This document shows positions 32,285 through 39,053 of a stretch of DNA of 39,053 nucleotides, in pieces; position 1 is the first letter of the stretch; each line of letters opens with the position of its first letter. The stretch comes from Variovorax sp. (GTDB taxonomy: Bacteria; Pseudomonadota; Gammaproteobacteria; Burkholderiales; Burkholderiaceae_C). Position numbers and translations under genes: made by a program. The notes beneath the pieces are model-generated. The model worked only from the letters and a program-made list of their open reading frames with translations, was not told where the DNA came from and did not search any database. The DNA lies in the NCBI GenBank assembly GCA_028292285.1, contig JAQGMP010000397.1, positions 1-39,053 on the forward strand, in the 5' to 3' direction.

Positions 32285-33545
32285 TCACAGGCGCCCGACC
32301 GCCGCCTTGGACAGCCGGCCGACTTCAGCGTAAACGCTCGCGGTGGCGGTCCGCGCCAGCGACGCGCCGGCGGCCACTTCCACCGACGTGTGGCCGATGC
32401 CGTTGGAGATCGTCGTCGAGCCCGCCGGGCCGATGAAGTTCGTGTGGTCCGTGCCGTTGAAGCCGTGCCAAGGTTCAGCCGCCACCCAGCGCGAAGCACT
32501 GACTGGTCTCGGCCGAAGCCGTCACGCTGTGGCCGTCGCCGCTGGCACGGGTTCCATCGGTGGCGTTGGCCGTGAGGTCTTGCCGCCTGTGCTGCAGCAC
32601 GAAGTCAGCGTACTGGCCTTGCAGGTTGGCATAGGCCGCGTAGCTGCCCAGGTAGACGGTGTCGGCGCGCAGGTTGCCCGCATGCGTGGCGGACGAATGG
32701 AGGCCATGCAAGCCGTCGATTCGTGCGTCGCTTCGCAGCTTGCCCCCATGCACGCCGGCACTCCAGGCGTCGCTGGCAAAGAGATCCACGCCGGCCTGAA
32801 CGCCGTCCATGCTGATGCGGCTGCTTGGTTCGGTCGGGCCCGACTGCGCGACCGTTGTGGTGCCGCCAAGGATGCGGCCCCAGGCGCGGCGGTTCGATGA
32901 AGAAGGCGCGGAGGCGTCATCGATCGACGCGCCTTCGTCCCCGCCGCGGCGGTGCAAGTCCGACAGCATCGCCAGATCGCTTTGACGCGGTCCCTGCGGC
33001 AAGGGCGCGTGCAAGGGCAGGTCGGCGCGGCAAGGCGGCCGGCTGGCAGCCATCGCCGATTCGCCGGACCGCCCGGGGTGGCGGCACCACCGGAAATGCA
33101 AAGATCGCCGGCGCATTGGTGCGCAGGAACCAGTCGTTGCCCGCGCCCGGGGCGTCGGCCGCGTATAGGCGTATCAGACGGCCCCGGTATCGACGTGACC
33201 CCCCAGCGTGAAGGCGACCTTGCCGGTCCGCGCGGCGTCACGGCGCCGTTCAACGCAGTGGCGACGCCCGGGCGTCGCAACGTCGATGTCGCAACAGAGC
33301 GTCGCGGAGTGTGCTGGCAGCGGCGTGCACAGGGCTGCGGCGAGCGACGCACTTGCCGTGAAAGCGAAGCGCGGCACCCCCCCCCTCAGAGTTGCTGGCT
33401 GCTGGCCATGGCGACCTTCCGAAAGCTCCGAACCGTTCGTCCCTGTCCTCTTATGCACCGCGGCTCCTCGCGCTCCAAGCGTCCGTTTCGAAGCGTCGGG
33501 TATCCCGGCAAGGCAAGCATCAGGTCGCCGAGCGAAGAGAACCAT
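32285..33545 (-). pseudogene. Decayed autotransporter (signal, passenger end and beta-barrel fragments)
   Basis: Four fragments of one autotransporter lie in order on the reverse strand but in different frames. Frame one (33545-33174) has a signal-like FTASASLAAALCTPLPAHSA followed by KVAFTLGGHVDTGA, a passenger-end motif. After a frameshift at about 33170 comes RLYAADAPGAGNDWFLRTN. After another shift, frame three (ending 32475) has RQSDLAMLSDLHRR..., RAWGRILGGTTTVAQSGP, GVQAGVDLFASDAWSAGV and SYAAYANLQGQYADFVLQ, a pertactin-type beta-barrel start. A stop directly after FALGGG is followed, in frame four, by GFNGTDHTNFIGPAG...ISNGIGHTSVEVAAGASL and SVYAEVGRLS, the barrel end. The passenger and about 100 barrel residues are missing. 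It encoded a surface protein; it is now non-functional. Confidence 0.8.
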
Positions 33546-33619
33546 GATTGCCCGACGTTGCGCGAGCCGCTATCCTGCTTTCAACCCGTCAATAGCCAAT
33601 TCTTGGCGCAAGGAAAAGC

Positions 33620-34630
33620 ATGGGATCGGTCGGCACCAATGTGCGAAGCTCGGAAGGCATGGCCACACAAGTAGCGGCCAGAAACCAGACCGTTGACGCG
33701 TTGAGGGTCATCTGTTTCGTCGGGGTGGTCGCAATTCATGTGAATGTGATGGGAATGTTCGGCGAACGCTCATTTCTTGGGTTCGTAACGACAGCGTTGG
33801 CTCGCGTTTCGGTTCCGATCTTTTTTATCGCAAGCGGCTGTTTCACCAGCTTCAGCGGCGATGTCATTGCGAAAAGCGCACGGCGGCTGCTCGTGCCCTA
33901 TGTTTTCTGGTTTGCGCTCTACAGTCATAGAGCCATCTTCGAGGCCCTCACGGATCCCCACGTTGGATCCGTCGTCAAAATCGCGGCGCACTTGGTGTTG
34001 ACCGGAGGACACGAGGGCTATCACCTCTGGTTTCTGCCCGCGCTGTTCATCGGCATCGCGATCGTGACTCTATGGTGCAGACACGGGCTCCCATATGCAG
34101 CCTGGATTTTTGGGACGCTGTATGCCGTCGCCGTGCTGCTCAATACGGGCGTCTACGGCGCAGGCCCGAGCATTCCTAACTTCGTATCGCAGAACGGACT
34201 GATGGAGGCGCCGATTTTCCTGATTATCGGCAACGCCTTTAAGACGATGGATCGCCAGCGGCTCGGATACGGACCAATTTTCGTGGTCGTTGCTTGTGGA
34301 CTGGCGCTCGACACGGTCGAAACCGTTCTGACGAACCCTTCGCTGGACGACGGTCCGAGCCTCACCTTTGGCGTGCTCATTGGCGCGACGGCGCTGTTCG
34401 CACTCGCGATCAAGGTGCAGGTTTCCGCGCCTTGGACGATCAGGCTTTCAAGAGTGATGATGGGCGCCTACTGCGTGCACTTGGCTATCGTGTACGCCTT
34501 TGCTCATTGGTTGACACCGATCGGTCGACCCTGGTTCGGCATTGTTGCGACCATCCTCATCGCGACGTTCAGCTACATGCTCGCCTTGCTTTTGAAGCAA
34601 ATCAAATACGTGTCTGCGCTTGTTCGATAG
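33620..34630 (+). CDS. Acyltransferase-3 family membrane protein
   Basis: 336 residues, about ten hydrophobic helices. The N-terminal motif TVDALRVICFVGVVAIHVNV, with the catalytic-region arginine and histidine, and VPIFFIASGCFTSF are characteristic of acyltransferase family 3 (OafA/WecH/NodX-like). Members transfer acetyl or other acyl groups to extracytoplasmic saccharides. A GYHLWFLPALFIGI segment and C-terminal helices complete the fold. The ATG at 33620 has AAGGAA seven bases upstream. The codon usage is AT-richer than its neighbours (many ttt, aat, cga codons), suggesting acquisition by transfer. No sugar-synthesis genes are adjacent. Confidence 0.88.
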   Translation: MGSVGTNVRSSEGMATQVAARNQTVDALRVICFVGVVAIHVNVMGMFGERSFLGFVTTALARVSVPIFFIASGCFTSFSGDVIAKSARRLLVPYVFWFALYSHRAIFEALTDPHVGSVVKIAAHLVLTGGHEGYHLWFLPALFIGIAIVTLWCRHGLPYAAWIFGTLYAVAVLLNTGVYGAGPSIPNFVSQNGLMEAPIFLIIGNAFKTMDRQRLGYGPIFVVVACGLALDTVETVLTNPSLDDGPSLTFGVLIGATALFALAIKVQVSAPWTIRLSRVMMGAYCVHLAIVYAFAHWLTPIGRPWFGIVATILIATFSYMLALLLKQIKYVSALVR

Positions 34631-34770
34631 CGAGTTCGGCTCTGGTCGATCGGATCGCTCGCAGAGCAGCATGGATTTCAGTTCGAGCTACGAACTTGCG
34701 GGCGTGCATGAAGGATTGAATCCAAGCAGAGCGCACGGAGGTGGGCCGCAGTCGTGGCGCCAGCGCGCGC

Positions 34771-34968
34771 TCAAGGCTGTCGAAGCACGAACGGTTCGGC
34801 CTTGCGCATCCAGTCTTCATGTAGCCGCTCGATCTCGGCGAGTTGCTGGTGCATGCGACCGGCGTTCAGAGGCTCGCCATGCATGACCGCTGACATCATC
34901 CGTTTGTGCTTGTCGGTGGCTGCTTTCCAAGCATCGTAGGCCGCATGAAATTCTTCTCTGGTGACCAT
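34771..34968 (-). CDS. Small hypothetical helical protein (65 aa)
   Basis: The protein runs MVTREEFHAAYDAWKAATDK, HKRMMSAVMHGEPLNAGRMH and QQLAEIERLHEDWMRKAEPF. It is an all-helical, charged protein. GAGGAG lies four bases before the ATG, and codon use is good. It lies just downstream of the SRAP gene in the same direction (gap 56 bases), so it may belong to the same transcript. Function unknown. Confidence 0.75.
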   Translation of the reverse strand: MVTREEFHAAYDAWKAATDKHKRMMSAVMHGEPLNAGRMHQQLAEIERLHEDWMRKAEPFVLRQP

Positions 34969-35024
34969 GGCTGCTCCTCAGGATGTTGACGCGGCTGCAT
35001 CGTAAAGGTCGCCGCCGCCGGCGC

Positions 35025-35732
35025 TCAAGGCGCCTCGTCGCTGTCGTTCGTTGCGACCAACGCCGCAGGCGGCACGATGGGCCCAGCGACGAACACCTCG
35101 ACAGGCGACAGCCGCAGCAACTGCTTCGCTTCCTCGACGGTGCCCGCCAGCCACTGGTCGACATCGCCCGCTTCGATCGGGATCACGCTGCGCTTGTCCT
35201 GGTCGTCCGGCCCGGCTTTCGGGTCGGGCTTGTGCATGCGGCGCATCAGCGCGTGGTCGTCGGCGTTGATCGTGAGCATCGTGTAGCTCTCGTGCACCTC
35301 GCCCGTGTCCCTGTTTGTCCAGACGTTCCACAGGCCCGCCAAGCCCCACGGCGCCCCGTCCGCCCGGCTGAACTGCCACCAGATGTTCTTGCCCGTTTCC
35401 CAGTTCGGCTCATCGAACGAGGCCGCGGGAATGATGCAGCGCTGCCCGCGCTTCCATGGGTCTTTGTAGCTGGCCTTCTCGGCCAGCTCTTCGCTGCGCG
35501 CGTTGTTGGTCGGGAATTTGAGCCTGGGCTCTCTGGCGAACCACGGGATCAAACCCCACTGGCCTACGACCAGCTCGCGCTCGTAGCCCGTCGAGTGCCG
35601 CGCACGGCGGATGAAAGGGCCGGGCGACCGAGGGAAGACCTGGCGCGCAAAGAGCGGCGGCTGGTTCGTCGGGCCGAGATGCCAGAAGCGCTCCATCTCG
35701 GCCTCGGCCGGCGTGACGTATCGATTGCACAT
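35025..35732 (-). CDS. SRAP-family protein (YedK/HMCES-type)
   Basis: 235 residues. The catalytic Cys2 follows the initiator Met (MCNRYV), the strand with FPTNNARSE carries the conserved asparagine/arginine pair and the FDEPNW segment holds the conserved glutamate. ALMRRMHKPDPK carries the active-site histidine. Family members form a thiazolidine crosslink with abasic sites in single-stranded DNA, shielding it during replication; the bacterial name, SOS response-associated peptidase, reflects genomic association with SOS genes. The gene lies 54 bases downstream of the unknown 144-residue gene, and a LexA-type box stands at the head of this cluster. Confidence 0.93.
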   Translation of the reverse strand: MCNRYVTPAEAEMERFWHLGPTNQPPLFARQVFPRSPGPFIRRARHSTGYERELVVGQWGLIPWFAREPRLKFPTNNARSEELAEKASYKDPWKRGQRCIIPAASFDEPNWETGKNIWWQFSRADGAPWGLAGLWNVWTNRDTGEVHESYTMLTINADDHALMRRMHKPDPKAGPDDQDKRSVIPIEAGDVDQWLAGTVEEAKQLLRLSPVEVFVAGPIVPPAALVATNDSDEAP

Positions 35733-35786
35733 GGGGGAGATTCTGCGGTGTGCCTGCCCCCATGTTCGTCGGACACCAGCGAGATT

Positions 35787-36221
35787 TCAGCATCCGCGCG
35801 GGTGCGAGTCGATACATGGCCATCTGGGCCCATTCCCTGTTTCACGCACACTTGCTTGCGAGCTCGAGTCCAGCGTGTCACCGAAGGCGATATCCACGAA
35901 CTCACCGCTGCCAAGATCGAGCGCCAGCTCGTTCAGCTCCCAGCGAAGTTCGTGGACGGCCGCAAGCTGCGCGCCGCGGTTGCCCAGAAACCACTCCTCA
36001 AAATCTCCGGTAGCGTCCGCCGCCCAATCCCGGGTCGCCAGCGATTCACCGTGGCGACAACGCCCTTCGACGATGCCGAGGGTGCTCTCCACGCCAGGCA
36101 TGCCCACCCTGGCGTCCAGACCCCCATGGTGCATCACGTCCCAAAGCTCCGCCGGTGTGGCTGTGTCGAGCCAACGCTCGCCACGGCATACAAGCTCCTC
36201 GTATTCATTCAGGGCGCTCAT
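35787..36221 (-). CDS. Hypothetical protein in SRAP operon (144 aa)
   Basis: The protein begins MSALNEYEELVCRGERWLDT and continues WDVMHHGGLDARVGMPGVES, then a TRDWAADATGDFEEWF region and LRWELNELALDLGSGEFV. It is acidic and mixed alpha/beta with no membrane segment. I do not recognise a family. GAGGAG stands nine bases upstream of the ATG at 36221. Its start overlaps the previous gene by 17 bases, so the two are co-translated or at least co-transcribed. The SRAP gene follows, suggesting a DNA-damage role, which is only inference. Confidence 0.75.
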   Translation of the reverse strand: MSALNEYEELVCRGERWLDTATPAELWDVMHHGGLDARVGMPGVESTLGIVEGRCRHGESLATRDWAADATGDFEEWFLGNRGAQLAAVHELRWELNELALDLGSGEFVDIAFGDTLDSSSQASVRETGNGPRWPCIDSHPRGC

Positions 36222-36414
36222 TTGGAGACTCCTCGCTTGTGACAGGTTTGAGCCACTCGGTCGCAGCGTCCGTCGGCGTCAGGCTGCGCAAGTGCTCGTC
36301 CCGCCATAGATCGCGCGCCAGCTCTTCGAGGACAGCCGCGTCGATCGTTCGCCAACGCTGGTGCAAGCGGTGCGCGCAAGCCCCAATCCAAACATCAGCG
36401 TTCAACGATTCCAT
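36205..36414 (-). CDS. Hypothetical protein, first gene of the SRAP operon (69 aa)
   Basis: The protein begins MESLNADVWIGACAHRLHQR, continues WRTIDAAVLEELARDLWRDE and ends in a TEWLKPV segment. The rhythm of W and R in helices suggests a small helical protein. It is unrecognised. The ATG at 36414 is chosen; the track's start at 36429 is a TTG. No ribosome-binding site is obvious. The LexA-type box at 36435-36450 ends about 20 bases before the ATG. It overlaps the next gene by 17 bases. Confidence 0.7.
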   Translation of the reverse strand: MESLNADVWIGACAHRLHQRWRTIDAAVLEELARDLWRDEHLRSLTPTDAATEWLKPVTSEESPNERPE

Positions 36415-36434
36415 ATCGACATCGTACAAAACAA

Positions 36435-36450
36435 CTGGATGTATGTACAG
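36435..36450. promoter_or_regulatory. LexA (SOS) box between dnaE2 and the SRAP operon
   Basis: CTGGATGTATGTACAG has the CTG-N10-CAG frame of a LexA operator, with one mismatch (CTGG instead of CTGT) to CTGT-N8-ACAG. It lies 34 bases before the dnaE2 start and 20 bases before the start of the divergent gene at 36414, the classic place for a shared operator. dnaE2 is LexA-regulated in characterised bacteria, which supports the call. Confidence 0.7.
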
Positions 36451-36484
36451 TAAATAGCCCTGATGCCGATGTCCGTGTTTTGTT

Positions 36485-39053
<2,569 letters not shown>

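Overview
The window is GC-rich bacterial DNA with dense coding on both strands, many GTG/TTG starts and overlapping shadow ORFs. The gene content (an FMN-type luciferase-family oxidoreductase, DUF2934, DUF3606, DUF3072, DUF4142 and DUF2244 proteins, multidomain LigD, DnaE2, a GltI-like binding protein) fits a Burkholderiales betaproteobacterium, most likely a Comamonadaceae relative such as Variovorax or Ramlibacter. That placement is an inference from family memory, not from a search. I saw no rRNA, tRNA, CRISPR array, transposase or integrase. The layout is a patchwork of single genes and short operons separated by unusually long (300-700 bp) spacers with no convincing gene, plus one decayed autotransporter. 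It looks like an accessory or slowly eroding chromosomal region.

Left part (1-7.4 kb): a leftward operon of a DUF2934 protein, a HAD phosphatase and a protein that is only a histidine-kinase dimerisation (HisKA) domain; rightward small proteins; a CheB-like methylesterase domain whose catalytic serine is replaced by glycine; an APC/KimA-type permease preceded by a short overlapping ORF; the first of two paralogous small proteins (6.4 kb) with a good sigma70 promoter; and a DUF2721 membrane protein.

Middle (8-26 kb): an S9 prolyl-oligopeptidase-family peptidase, a patatin-like phospholipase, a cysteine hydrolase (isochorismatase family) behind a luciferase-like flavin oxidoreductase, a DksA/TraR zinc-finger protein, a thioredoxin-reductase-like flavoprotein, a DUF2244 membrane protein divergent from an isolated cytochrome c oxidase subunit I gene, a DUF4142 periplasmic protein, an RsbRD-N/histidine kinase fusion, a hemerythrin, a second DUF2934 protein, an orphan periplasmic amino-acid-binding protein, and a LysR regulator divergent from a class-V aminotransferase-fold enzyme.

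Right part (26-39 kb) is enriched for DNA repair and SOS functions: a perfect CTGT-N8-ACAG LexA-type box in front of a DUF3072-VOC gene pair; a DUF3606-ligD operon; an exonuclease III gene with a small companion; the second small paralogue; a frameshifted and internally deleted autotransporter; an acyltransferase-3 membrane protein; and finally an SRAP/YedK (HMCES-type) gene apparently in one operon with two uncharacterised proteins. That operon is divergent from a DnaE2 (ImuC) error-prone polymerase gene that runs off the right edge, and a LexA-type box lies between them. The most interesting hypothesis is that the two unknown proteins and the DUF3072 pair are undescribed members of the local SOS regulon.
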